DNA from: Micromonospora citrea | GTDB taxonomy: Bacteria > Actinomycetota > Actinomycetes > Mycobacteriales > Micromonosporaceae | Reading direction: 5' to 3' | Assembly (NCBI RefSeq): GCF_900090315.1 | Contig: NZ_FMHZ01000002.1 | Coordinates: 4,310,501-4,374,500, forward strand | Length of the DNA stretch: 64,000 bases | Shown here: positions 1 to 12,227 of the stretch, one piece after another | Layout: each line of letters opens with the position of its first letter | Position numbering within the stretch: the stretch's first letter is position 1 | Notes under the pieces: generated by a model | Told to the model about the DNA's origin: nothing | What the model saw: only the letters and a program-made list of their open reading frames with translations | The model's database searches: none | Program-made: the position numbers and the translations under genes

Positions 1-713
1 TGCGGCGCGGCGGCCCTGACCGGGTTGCCGGTGCGGCCGGTGAAGGGCCAGGTGCTGCGGCTCCGCGCGCCCGGCGGCGTCCCGCCGGGCTTCCGGCACG
101 TCATCCGGGGGTACGCCGACGGCGAGCACGTCTATCTCGTGCCCCGCGAAGACGGGGAGGTGGTGGTGGGCGCGACCGTCGAGGAGCGCACCGACACCGA
201 CGTCTCCGCCGGGGCGGTGCTGCGCCTGCTCCGCGCCGCCGTCGACCTGCTGCCGGAGTTGGCCGAGTACGACCTCGTGGAGACGCTCGCCGGCCTGCGC
301 CCCGGCACCCCGGACAACGCGCCGATCCTCGGCCCGCTGCCGGACCGGCCGGGCGTGCTCCTCGCGACCGGGCACCACCGGCACGGCATCGTGCTCACCC
401 CCGTCACCGCCGACCTGATCGCCGACCTGGTCGTCACGGGCACGCCAGACCCGCTGCTCGCCCCCTTCACCCCCGCCCGGTTCCTGCCCCCGAACCCGGC
501 CGGTCCGGTCGGCGTCACTGGGCCGGTCGGCGTCGCCGAGCTTGCCGAGAGCGCCGATTCTGCCGGCATCGCCGGTTCGGCCGCGACGGGCGGTTCGGCC
601 GCGACCGCCGGTTCGGCCAGCGTCGTCCGGTCGGCCGCCGGTGTCGCGCCGGCCGTACCCGCAGTCGGCGGCCGGACCGGTCCCGGACCGTCCGCACCCG
701 AGGAGGAGCACAC

Positions 714-723
<10 letters not shown>
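1..723 (+). CDS. thiO: Glycine oxidase ThiO, C-terminal part (5' end outside window)
   Basis: This is the last 240 codons of an FAD-dependent amine oxidase of the DAO family. ThiO oxidises glycine to the imine used by ThiG for the thiazole half of thiamine. The reading frame is open from base 1, so the FAD-binding N-terminus lies upstream. Visible family features are the VKGQVLRLR stretch, the EDGEVVVGATVEE strand, the LAGLRPGTPDNAPILG segment and a final GHHRHGIVLTPVTA flavin-contacting block. After about residue 165 the protein continues as an Ala/Ser/Gly/Val-rich low-complexity tail that is not part of the usual fold. The stop overlaps the thiS start by 10 bp, so it is translationally linked to thiS. 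Identification rests mainly on sequence pattern plus thiS-thiG context. Confidence 0.9.
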
Positions 724-5082
<4,359 letters not shown>

Positions 5083-5088
5083 CCGTGA

Positions 5089-5125
5089 GCGGCGGCCCGG
5101 CCCGCGCTGTCGGACGGGCCGCCGC
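5089..5125. terminator. Bidirectional hairpin between convergent thiC and membrane-protein gene
   Basis: Perfect 11-bp inverted repeat, 5089-5099 with 5115-5125 (GCGGCGGCCCG / CGGGCCGCCGC), loop 15 nt. It lies just after the thiC stop and before the end of the convergent minus-strand gene. There is no U-tract, as is common for actinobacterial terminators. Confidence 0.6.
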
Positions 5126-5167
5126 GCGGGCCGGTGAGGGTGTCGGACCCGACGTCGGCCCTCCGGG

Positions 5168-7672
5168 TCAGTCGCGGTGGTGGCGGCCGGTGGAGCGCAA
5201 CGACCGCCGGCCGCTCTCCTGGTCGGGCTCGTTGTCGGCGATCGGCTTGCCCAGCCCGGCGACCCAGTCCACGTACTCCTCGTCCTGGGCAGGCAGCGGC
5301 TCGGGATCCTGGCCCGCGGCGGCGTCCTCGGCCCGGGACCGGTTGCGCCGGAACAGTCCCAGTCGTGCTCGGATCCCCCCGCCGGACTGGTCGGACGCGC
5401 CGGCCGCCGCCTCGCGCTCGACCGGCACGTCGGGCGCCTCGGTGGCCGCCGTGCCGTTGCCGAGGGCGGCGTCGACCGGTGCCGGCGCGGGGCCGCCGCG
5501 TCGGGCGGTGGCGAGGGCGTCCCAGTTCGCCGCCCGGGCCAGGTCGGGCATCGGGGCCAGGTGCCGGGGCCGGGGCGCCGGATCGGGCGTGGGCTCCGCG
5601 TCGGCCGGGCCGGTCGTGTCGGCGGCGGTGTCCGGTCCGACCCGGGGAGTCGTCGGCCACGCCGAGGCGGGCCGCCAGGCCGGTCGGAGCGTGGCGGACG
5701 GTTCGCCGGGGGTGGCCCCGCCGACCGGGAAGAGCGGCGCCGGGCGGGGACCGACGCCGTCGGTCTCCGGCGAACCGTAGCTGTCCCCGGTCGCGGCGAA
5801 ACCGGCGTCTGCCGGTGGTACGGCGGCGGCGGAGTGGGCGGTCACCGGGGTGTCGGTGGCGGCGGGGGAGTGGGTCGGCACCGGGGTGTCGGCGGCGGGG
5901 GAGGCGGTGGCCGCAGAGGGCTCGGCGGCCGTCGGCGTTTCGCCGTGCAGGTCACGGTCCGCTGTGGGGGAGCCGGCGGTGGGTACCGGGTCCGTGCTGT
6001 CCGTCGAGGCGGTCGCCGGCTGCCGCGTCGCGCGGGTCTTGCGGGCGCGGCGGGGCTTGGGCGCGGGCGAGCCGGCCGGCTGCCCGGTGGGCGCGGCGCC
6101 CTCATCGGCGGCCGGCGGCTGCTCGTCGGCCTGGGACGTGGCCGCCGGCCGCTCGCCGTCGGGGGTGCCCGGCGACGGCCCGCCCGCGTCGGGGGCGGTC
6201 GCCGGCTCGGCCCGCCCGGGCGTGGCCGGCCTTCGTCCGCCGACCTGCGGTGTGGTCGAGGGCCGGACACCGGCGTCCGGTGTGGCCGGGGGCTGGCTGT
6301 TGGCGTCCGGCGTGGTCGGGGGCCGGACACCGGCGTCCGGTGTGGTCGAGGGCTGGGCGGCGGCGTCCGGGGTGGCCGGGGGCCGGGCGGCGGCGTCCGG
6401 TGTGGCCGGGGGCAGCACGTCGGCGTCGAGGCGGAGCAGGGTGTCGTCCCGGCCGCCGGGCGCCCTGGCCTCGGCCCGGGCCGGCGACCCGCCCGGGCGC
6501 GCGGTGGTGGCGGCTGGTCCGGTCGGGCGCGCGGGGTCGGTGGTGGCCGGCGATCCGGTCGGGCGCGCCGCGTCGGTGGTGGCGGGTGTCGTCGAGGTGG
6601 TGCTGCCGTCGGCGGGCCAGTCCCAGTGCGCCGGGGTGGCCCGGGGCGACCCGTCGTCGGCGGAGCCCGCACCCGCGGGTCGGTCGGTGGCGGCGAGCCC
6701 CGCGTCGGCCAGGTCGACAGTCGCCGGCTCGTCGGCCCCGGCCGGCTGCGGCAGCGCGGGACCGGCGGGCAGCGGGCGCAGGATGTCGGTCGGCTCGATG
6801 GCGCCGGTCGGGGCGGTGCGCGTGACGAGCGGCCAGCGCAGCAGCGTGGCGGCGGCCGAGCCGAGGGCACCGGCGGCCACCGCGAGCAGCGCCGCGTAGT
6901 AGGGCGTGAGCTGGTAGCGGTCGGCCGTGTCGCCAGGGCCGGCGGTCAGATAGGCGAACGCCACCAGCACCGGACCCGCCACCCCCGTGGCGCCGCTGAC
7001 CAGCGGCGGGTGGCCGCGCCACCGCGCGGACCCGCCGGTCGCCGCGCCCGCGAGCAACGCCACCAGGGGCAGGATCACCAGGGCCAGCCGCTGGGCCGCG
7101 CCGGCGTCGAGCCAGGTGGGCTCCAGCACCCCGAGGCGTACGGTGGGCAGTTGGCCGGTCGACGCCAGCGACGGCGCCACCGACAGCAGCGCCAGCAACC
7201 AGACCACGCCCGCGACCGCCGCGAGGTTCCAGCCGACCGGCGGATGCAGGAGTACGGCGACCGCGGCGCCCGCGCCGGCCAGCGCGCCGAGGAGCGCGCA
7301 GATGCCGACGGCCCAGACCGGATCGACCGAGACGAGTTCGGCGGCCCGGGCGGGCTGCATGCACAGCGGCGCGACGACGGTGGCGCCCAGCGCGGCCGCG
7401 CCGGCGACGGCGAGGTGGCGGCCGGTGCTGGCCGGCAACCCGTCGCGGCGGGCCAGGCGCTCGGTGAGCACCGCACCGACCACGGCGGCGTTCGCCGCGA
7501 ACCAGCCCGCCCAGACGAGCTGGGCCGGCCACTGGTTGACGGTGGCGCCGGTGAAGGTGCCGGTGAGCCGGACGATGCCGAAGCCGAACGCGACGCCGAG
7601 CTGACCGGCCCCGGCCAGCAGGCTCACCCCGAGCGCCGTGAGCAGCGGTCTGCCCCAGGTCCGATAGGCCAT
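5168..7672 (-). CDS. Membrane protein with eight predicted TM helices and a very long disordered tail
   Basis: Not recognised as a named family. Roughly residues 1-300 hold about eight hydrophobic helices (for example LLTALGVSLLAGAGQLGVAF and LAAVAGVVWLLALLSVA). The remaining about 530 residues are Pro/Ala/Thr/Gly-rich and probably disordered. Between about residues 440 and 520 the tail carries 12-residue-scale repeats of the type ATPDAxxxPPxT, at least six copies. The very C-terminus returns to a charged segment with QDEEYVDWVAGLG, which may be a conserved end motif. Starts at GTG 7690, GTG 7681 or ATG 7672 are possible; the ATG is chosen because MAYRTWGRPLL leads directly into TM1. The function is unknown; a cell-envelope or division-related role would be a guess. 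Confidence 0.8.
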   Translation of the reverse strand: MAYRTWGRPLLTALGVSLLAGAGQLGVAFGFGIVRLTGTFTGATVNQWPAQLVWAGWFAANAAVVGAVLTERLARRDGLPASTGRHLAVAGAAALGATVVAPLCMQPARAAELVSVDPVWAVGICALLGALAGAGAAVAVLLHPPVGWNLAAVAGVVWLLALLSVAPSLASTGQLPTVRLGVLEPTWLDAGAAQRLALVILPLVALLAGAATGGSARWRGHPPLVSGATGVAGPVLVAFAYLTAGPGDTADRYQLTPYYAALLAVAAGALGSAAATLLRWPLVTRTAPTGAIEPTDILRPLPAGPALPQPAGADEPATVDLADAGLAATDRPAGAGSADDGSPRATPAHWDWPADGSTTSTTPATTDAARPTGSPATTDPARPTGPAATTARPGGSPARAEARAPGGRDDTLLRLDADVLPPATPDAAARPPATPDAAAQPSTTPDAGVRPPTTPDANSQPPATPDAGVRPSTTPQVGGRRPATPGRAEPATAPDAGGPSPGTPDGERPAATSQADEQPPAADEGAAPTGQPAGSPAPKPRRARKTRATRQPATASTDSTDPVPTAGSPTADRDLHGETPTAAEPSAATASPAADTPVPTHSPAATDTPVTAHSAAAVPPADAGFAATGDSYGSPETDGVGPRPAPLFPVGGATPGEPSATLRPAWRPASAWPTTPRVGPDTAADTTGPADAEPTPDPAPRPRHLAPMPDLARAANWDALATARRGGPAPAPVDAALGNGTAATEAPDVPVEREAAAGASDQSGGGIRARLGLFRRNRSRAEDAAAGQDPEPLPAQDEEYVDWVAGLGKPIADNEPDQESGRRSLRSTGRHHRD

Positions 7673-7747
7673 GTCCGGCACGTTACGCACCTGTTGGGCA
7701 CGTCGCCACCGGCGCGCCGCGAGCGGTCCGGCCCGCCCGGCCAGCGG

Positions 7748-8050
7748 TTACTTCAGCTCGACCAGCCGCGCGAGGTACGTGGTGTCGCCGACGTTGGTGA
7801 GCATGTGCACGGCGCCCGGGTCCCGGTAGACCACTCCGCCGGTCGGCTCGTCGGCGTCGATGGTGGTGCCGTCGATCGTCTGCACGACGTTCTTCGCGCC
7901 CTGGACCGCCACCACGAGGTACGGATGGTCGTGCCGGTGCAGCGGCTGCCGCTCGCCCGGTTCGAGCCGGATGTGCCACACCCGGACCCGGTCGTTCTCG
8001 TACACGATCTCCTGGCCCACCGGGCCGAGTTCGGGCTGCGTGTCGGTCAT
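7748..8050 (-). CDS. Small single-domain cupin protein
   Basis: A 100-aa protein with one cupin barrel. The first metal motif is visible as PLHRHDHPYLVVAVQG, and a second, weaker motif includes DPGAVHMLTN. It probably binds a divalent metal; the substrate is unknown. Its ATG at 8050 overlaps the stop of the LLM oxidoreductase upstream (ATGA), and that gene in turn overlaps the ABC ATPase, so the three minus-strand genes form one coupled operon. The role is inferred only from this context: it may act on the same compound as the oxidoreductase. Confidence 0.85.
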   Translation of the reverse strand: MTDTQPELGPVGQEIVYENDRVRVWHIRLEPGERQPLHRHDHPYLVVAVQGAKNVVQTIDGTTIDADEPTGGVVYRDPGAVHMLTNVGDTTYLARLVELK

Positions 8051-9003
8051 GGGGTTCCGTCCAGTCGGGGAAGCACCTCGGTGGCGATGAGTTCCAGGTG
8101 GTCGAGGTCGGCGAGGTCGATCAGCCGCAGGTGCACCCGGGTGGCGCCGATCGCGGCGAACTCGCCGATCCGGTCGACGAGCTGCGCGGGCGAGCCGACC
8201 ACCGGGTCCTCCGGCGGCAGCGCGCTCTTCACGTGCAGCGGGGCGGCCCGGCGCTGCGCCTCGGCGTCGGTGCGGCCGATCGCGACCACGATCCCGGCGG
8301 AGAGCGTCAGCGGGGCGCGCCCCGACTCCGTCCGGCCGGTCCGGTCGCAGGCCTCCCGCACCCGCGCGTACGCCTCGGCGGTCTCCTCGACGGTCTTGAA
8401 CGGCATGTTGAACTCGTCGGCGTACCGGGCGGCGAGTTCGGGGGTGCGCTTCGGGCCGCGTCCGCCGACGATGACCGGCGGGCCGGGCACCTGCACCGGC
8501 TTCGGCAGGGCGGGGGCGTCGACCAGCCGGTAGTGGTCGCCGGTGAAGCTGTACGTCTCGCCGGGCGGGGTCCGCCACAGCCCGGTGATGACCTCGAGCT
8601 GCTCGGCCAGCCGGTCGAAGCGCTCGCCGACGCCGGGGAACGGGATGCCGTACGAGGTGTGCTCCCGCTCGTACCAGCCGGCACCGATGCCGAGCTCGAC
8701 CCGGCCGCCGCTCATCTGGTCGACCTGGGCCACCATCACGGCGAGCGGGCCGGGCAGCCGGAAGGTGGCCGAGGTGACCAGGGTGCCGAGCCGGATCCGG
8801 GTGGTCTCGCGGGCCAGCGCGGCCAGCGTCAGCCAGGCGTCGGTCGGGCCGGGCAGCCCGGGTTCGTCGCCCATCGCCTGGTAGTGGTCGGCGCGGAGGA
8901 AGCCCTCGAAGCCGCCGGCCTCGACCAGCCGGGCGAAGCGGAGCTGGTCGTCGTAGCTCGCGCCCCGGTGCGGCTCCGTGAAGACGGTGACCCGCATGCT
9001 CAT
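8047..9003 (-). CDS. LLM-class (luciferase-like) F420- or flavin-dependent oxidoreductase
   Basis: A 318-aa TIM-barrel oxidoreductase of the luciferase-like monooxygenase superfamily, most like the actinobacterial F420-dependent group. It shows ADHYQAMG near the N-terminus, RIRLGTLVTSATFRLP, the diagnostic GRVELGIGAGWYEREH and PPVIVGGRGPKRTPELAARYADEFN. The cofactor (F420H2 or FMNH2) and the substrate cannot be fixed from sequence. Start is ATG 9003, overlapping the ABC ATPase stop by 4 bp. Coupling with a transporter ATPase suggests that it processes an imported compound. Confidence 0.9.
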   Translation of the reverse strand: MSMRVTVFTEPHRGASYDDQLRFARLVEAGGFEGFLRADHYQAMGDEPGLPGPTDAWLTLAALARETTRIRLGTLVTSATFRLPGPLAVMVAQVDQMSGGRVELGIGAGWYEREHTSYGIPFPGVGERFDRLAEQLEVITGLWRTPPGETYSFTGDHYRLVDAPALPKPVQVPGPPVIVGGRGPKRTPELAARYADEFNMPFKTVEETAEAYARVREACDRTGRTESGRAPLTLSAGIVVAIGRTDAEAQRRAAPLHVKSALPPEDPVVGSPAQLVDRIGEFAAIGATRVHLRLIDLADLDHLELIATEVLPRLDGTP

Positions 9004-9785
9004 CGTCCTTCCGCGCCGGCCGCCGCCGGCAGGTCCCGCTCCATGAGGAGTTCGTGCAGTTCGGCGCTGACCCGGGCGACGTCCGCCAGGTGCGCGGTGC
9101 GGCCGAGGGTGCGCGGCCGGGGGATGTCGACGTCGACCACCTTGCGGATCCGGCCGGGGCGCGGGCTGAGCACGACCACCCGGTCGGCCAGCAGCACCGC
9201 CTCGTCGATCGAGTGGGTGACGAAGACGACGGTGGCCTTGGACTCCATGTGCACGCGCTGGAGTTCGCCGGAGAGTTCCTCGCGGGTGAGCGCGTCGAGT
9301 GCGGAGAACGGCTCGTCCATCAGCATCACCCGGGGCTCGCCGATCAGCGACCGGCACAGCGAGACCCGCTGCTGCATGCCGCCGGAGAGCTCGTGCGGCA
9401 GCCGCTTCTCGAAGCCGGCGAGCCCGGCGAGGTCCAGCAGTTGCCGGGCCCGCTCGCGGTGCTTCGCCCGCTTCCAGCCGAAGATCTCCACCGGGAGCAG
9501 GACGTTGTCCAGCACGGTGCGCCAGGGGAGCAGGGCCGGCCGCTGGAAGAGCATGGCGATGTCGCGGCGGGGCTTGGTGATCGGCGTGCCGGCCACGGTG
9601 ATCTCGCCGTCGGAGACGGGCAGGAGGCCGGCGATCAGGCGCAGCATGGTGGACTTGCCGCACCCGGAGCGGCCGAGCACCGCCAGGAACTCGCCGTCGG
9701 CCACGTGCAGGTCGATGCCGCGCAGCGCCTCCACCCGGCCGCTGCGACCGTCGAAGGTGCGGGACACCCCGGACAGGCGGATCAT
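9000..9785 (-). CDS. ABC transporter ATPase, NitT/TauT (SsuB/ThiZ-like) type
   Basis: A 261-aa ABC ATPase of an importer. It contains Walker A GRSGCGKST, Q-loop FQRPALLPWRTV, signature LSGGMQQRV, Walker B VMLMDEPFSALD and H-loop VFVTHSIDEA. The RPALLPW context after the Q-loop is typical of the nitrate/sulfonate/taurine/HMP transporter group. ATG 9785 has a GGAGG site about 9 nt upstream. A longer in-frame extension to 9872 lacks family similarity. The matching binding protein and permease lie divergently at 10.1-12.1 kb on the plus strand, an uncommon split of one transporter over two operons. Confidence 0.93.
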   Translation of the reverse strand: MIRLSGVSRTFDGRSGRVEALRGIDLHVADGEFLAVLGRSGCGKSTMLRLIAGLLPVSDGEITVAGTPITKPRRDIAMLFQRPALLPWRTVLDNVLLPVEIFGWKRAKHRERARQLLDLAGLAGFEKRLPHELSGGMQQRVSLCRSLIGEPRVMLMDEPFSALDALTREELSGELQRVHMESKATVVFVTHSIDEAVLLADRVVVLSPRPGRIRKVVDVDIPRPRTLGRTAHLADVARVSAELHELLMERDLPAAAGAEGR

Positions 9786-10098
9786 CTCCGGCGGCCTCCC
9801 TGAGTCGGCAATCAGTGGTCGCGGCACAGGGTAGCTCCGCTCCGGGCCTGGACACCGTCCGGGGTGGATCACGCCGGCCCGTCGTTAGTGGAGCGGTGCG
9901 CGTGCGTGGTGCCGTGGCGAGTTGTTTCCGTAACGCAACCCGATACGCCTGGCACCGCAAAGGCTGTTTTCTCGTACGCTGTGCCCGCTAAGAGTCCCCT
10001 CACGACGGTGGCGTCGGCCTCACCCCTCCGGCCGGCCCGCCAGACAACCCCCTCCGGCGGCGGCGCGCCGTTCCGGTCGGAAAGGACATGGTGTTCTG
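9786..10098. other. Divergent promoter region between the two transporter operons
   Basis: This 313-bp gap has no gene. It is AT-richer around 9920-9990 (for example GTTGTTTCCGTAACGCAACC) than its surroundings, as expected for promoters. I looked for a TPP riboswitch core on both strands and saw none. At 10088-10099 there is a three-codon ATG-GTG-TTC-TGA reading frame whose stop overlaps the ATG of the binding protein (TGATG), with GGAAAGGA just upstream. Confidence 0.5.
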
Positions 10099-11130
10099 AT
10101 GAGAAGGCTGACCCGTACGGTCGCCGCGGCCGCGCTGGCCACCGCCCTCGCCCTGGTCTCCGCCTGCAGCGGCGGCTCTGACTCCGGCGACGACGCCAAG
10201 GGCGGCAACGGCGGGAAGCTGGAGAAGGTGACCTACCTCACCTCGTTCGGCAACTTCGGCCGTGACTCCTACGCGTGGGTCGCGAAGGAGAAGGGCTTCT
10301 TCAAGGAGGCCGGGTTCGACGTCGAGATCAAGCCGGGCCAGGGCACCGGCATGGTGATCCAGACGGTCGTCGGCGGGCAGGCCGACTTCGGCCCGATCGA
10401 CCTCACCGGTGGGCTGCTCCAGCTCGGCAACGGCCAGGCCAAGGACTTCGTCGCGGTCGCCGCCATCCAGCAGCGCACCATGGCCGCCATCGCCACCGTC
10501 GAGGGCAAGGGCATCGCGTCGCCGAAGGACCTGGAGGGCAAGAAGCTCGCCGACACCCCCACCTCCGTCGTCCGCAACCTCTTCCCGACGTACGCCCGGC
10601 TGGCCGGCGTGGACGCGAGCAAGGTGACCTGGGTCAACGGCGAGGCGCAGGCCCTGATGGGCACGCTCGCCAACGGCACGGTGGACGGCATCGGCCAGTT
10701 CGTCGTCGGTCAGCCGACCATCGAGACGGTGACCAAGAAGAAGGCCGTCCTGCTGCCGTACAGCAACGTGATGCAGGACCTCTACGGCAACGTGCTGATC
10801 ACCTCCTCCAAGATCGCCAAGGAGAAGCCGGAGATGGTCAAGCGGTTCACGCAGGCCCTGATGAAGGGCCTCGAGTACTCGCTGACCAACCCGCAGGAGG
10901 CGGGCGAGACCCTGAAGAAGAACGTGCCCGCCGCTGACGTCGCCGCGGCCGCCGCCGAGCTGCAGCTGATGGCCGCCTACGTGCGGTCCAGCAACTCGGG
11001 CACCCAGCTGGGCGCCCTGGACAGCGGCCGGGTCGCCAAGAGCATCGCCATCCTGCAGGGCGCCGGCCAGCTCAAGCAGAACCTCACCCCCGACCAGATC
11101 ATCGACTTCAGCCTCGCGCCGAAGGCCTGA
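10099..11130 (+). CDS. ABC transporter substrate-binding lipoprotein, NMT1/THI5-like
   Basis: A 343-aa periplasmic-binding-protein-like lipoprotein. The signal peptide ends in a lipobox (LVSACSGG, Cys about residue 17), followed by a Gly/Ser/Asp linker. The mature domain shows the NMT1/THI5 pattern: YLTSFGNFGRDSYAWVAKEKGFFKEAGFDVEI, VVGGQADFG and a second lobe with GKKLADTP. Members of this family bind thiamine-pyrimidine precursors, or nitrate, taurine or sulfonates. The thi cluster 5 kb away favours a pyrimidine precursor, but the protein has no visible CCCFC-type motif, so the ligand remains open. It pairs with the permease at 11.2 kb and the divergent ATPase at 9.0 kb. Confidence 0.9.
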   Translation: MRRLTRTVAAAALATALALVSACSGGSDSGDDAKGGNGGKLEKVTYLTSFGNFGRDSYAWVAKEKGFFKEAGFDVEIKPGQGTGMVIQTVVGGQADFGPIDLTGGLLQLGNGQAKDFVAVAAIQQRTMAAIATVEGKGIASPKDLEGKKLADTPTSVVRNLFPTYARLAGVDASKVTWVNGEAQALMGTLANGTVDGIGQFVVGQPTIETVTKKKAVLLPYSNVMQDLYGNVLITSSKIAKEKPEMVKRFTQALMKGLEYSLTNPQEAGETLKKNVPAADVAAAAAELQLMAAYVRSSNSGTQLGALDSGRVAKSIAILQGAGQLKQNLTPDQIIDFSLAPKA

Positions 11131-11147
11131 TCGACGCCGACCAGCCG

Positions 11148-11190
11148 CGGGGGTGCGGCCCGCCGGGACGACCGGTGGGGCGCACCCCCG
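11148..11190 (+). terminator. Hairpin between binding-protein and permease genes
   Basis: A 10-bp perfect inverted repeat (CGGGGGTGCG at 11148-11157, CGCACCCCCG at 11181-11190) lies in the 99-bp gap after the binding-protein gene. Such hairpins commonly lower permease expression relative to the binding protein or protect the upstream mRNA. No U-tract follows. Confidence 0.5.
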
Positions 11191-11229
11191 TCGCATGCCG
11201 GCCCCGGCCGGCGAGGAGAGGAGAATCTT

Positions 11230-12111
11230 GTGACGGAGACGACCGGTACCCGCGCCGGCGACGCCGGGGCGGAGCGCGAGACCGGCGCCCCCGCGGTGGC
11301 GACGCCCACCACGGCGCCGGCAGCCGCGGCCGCCCGCCGGGGCGCCGGTTCCCCGCTGGCCGTCGGCCTGCCGCTGCTCGGCGCGGTGATCGCGCTGGCC
11401 GTCTGGTGGCTGGTCACGTCCGTGCTGGAGCTGGTGCACCCGGCGTCCCTGCCGCCGCCGCAGGCGGTGTGGAAGTCGCTGACCGCCTCGGCCGACGTGC
11501 TGCTGCCGGCGCTGGGGACGACCACCATGCTGACCCTGGTCGGCTTCCTGCTCTCGACGGTCGCCGGGGTGCTCATCGGGATGGCCCTGGCCGCGTCCCG
11601 CCACGTCGAGCGGATGTTCTCGCCGCTGCTGGTGGCGGTGAACGCGGTGCCGAAGATCGCCCTCGGCCCGCTGCTGGTGGTCTCGGTCGGCTGGGGGGAG
11701 AAGCCGATCCTGACCATGGTGTTCCTGCTCTGCTTCTTCCCGATCGTGCTCTCCACCGCCACCGGGCTCACCACCACTCCCGCGGACCTGGCCGAGCTGG
11801 CCAGGTCGCTCAACGCGTCGTGGTGGCAGTCGTTCCGCAAGGTGCGCTTCCCGGCCGCGCTGCCGCAGGTCTTCGTGGGCCTGAAGGTGGCGATGCCGCT
11901 GGCCGCGATCGGTGCGGTGATCGGGGAGTTCTACTCCGACATGCCTGGGCTGGGCTACCAGATCCTGCAGTACAACGGTGTCGGGGACACCGCGACCGCC
12001 TGGGCGGCGATCGTGCTGATCGCGGTGATGAGCATCGCGCTCTACAGCGCCCTGTCCCTGGTCGAGCGACTCGCGCTGCCCTGGGTCCGGGCCACCACGT
12101 CGGCCCGCTGA
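11230..12111 (+). CDS. ABC transporter permease, NitT/TauT type
   Basis: A 293-aa inner-membrane permease. After an Ala/Thr-rich N-terminal segment of about 40 residues there are about six hydrophobic helices. The cytoplasmic EAA-loop, contacting the ATPase, is visible as ELARSLNASWWQSFRKVRFPAALPQVFVGLK. The end of the protein has MPGLGYQILQYNG, typical of SsuC/TauC/ThiX-type permeases. GTG 11230 follows a strong GAGGAGAGGAGA site. It forms one transporter with the adjacent lipoprotein and the divergent ATPase. Confidence 0.92.
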   Translation: MTETTGTRAGDAGAERETGAPAVATPTTAPAAAAARRGAGSPLAVGLPLLGAVIALAVWWLVTSVLELVHPASLPPPQAVWKSLTASADVLLPALGTTTMLTLVGFLLSTVAGVLIGMALAASRHVERMFSPLLVAVNAVPKIALGPLLVVSVGWGEKPILTMVFLLCFFPIVLSTATGLTTTPADLAELARSLNASWWQSFRKVRFPAALPQVFVGLKVAMPLAAIGAVIGEFYSDMPGLGYQILQYNGVGDTATAWAAIVLIAVMSIALYSALSLVERLALPWVRATTSAR

Positions 12112-12182
12112 CCCGGCGGCGGCCGGGCGGTGATCCGCCGCGCTCCGGCGCGGTGTGTCGGATCGTGCCCGGCCGCCGGCAC

Positions 12183-12219
12183 GGAGGCGTGCCCGGCCGC
12201 CGGGGCCGGGCACGCCTCC
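12183..12219. terminator. Strong bidirectional terminator hairpin
   Basis: Perfect 16-bp inverted repeat (12183-12198 and 12204-12219) with a 5-nt loop, between the convergent permease gene (plus) and binding-protein gene (minus). Confidence 0.75.
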
Positions 12220-12227
12220 CACCGGCC

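Noticed and set aside
9786..10098. TPP riboswitch for the putative thiamine-precursor transporter
   Set aside because: I looked for the conserved CTGAGA and ACCTGATCTGG-type core on both strands and saw neither.
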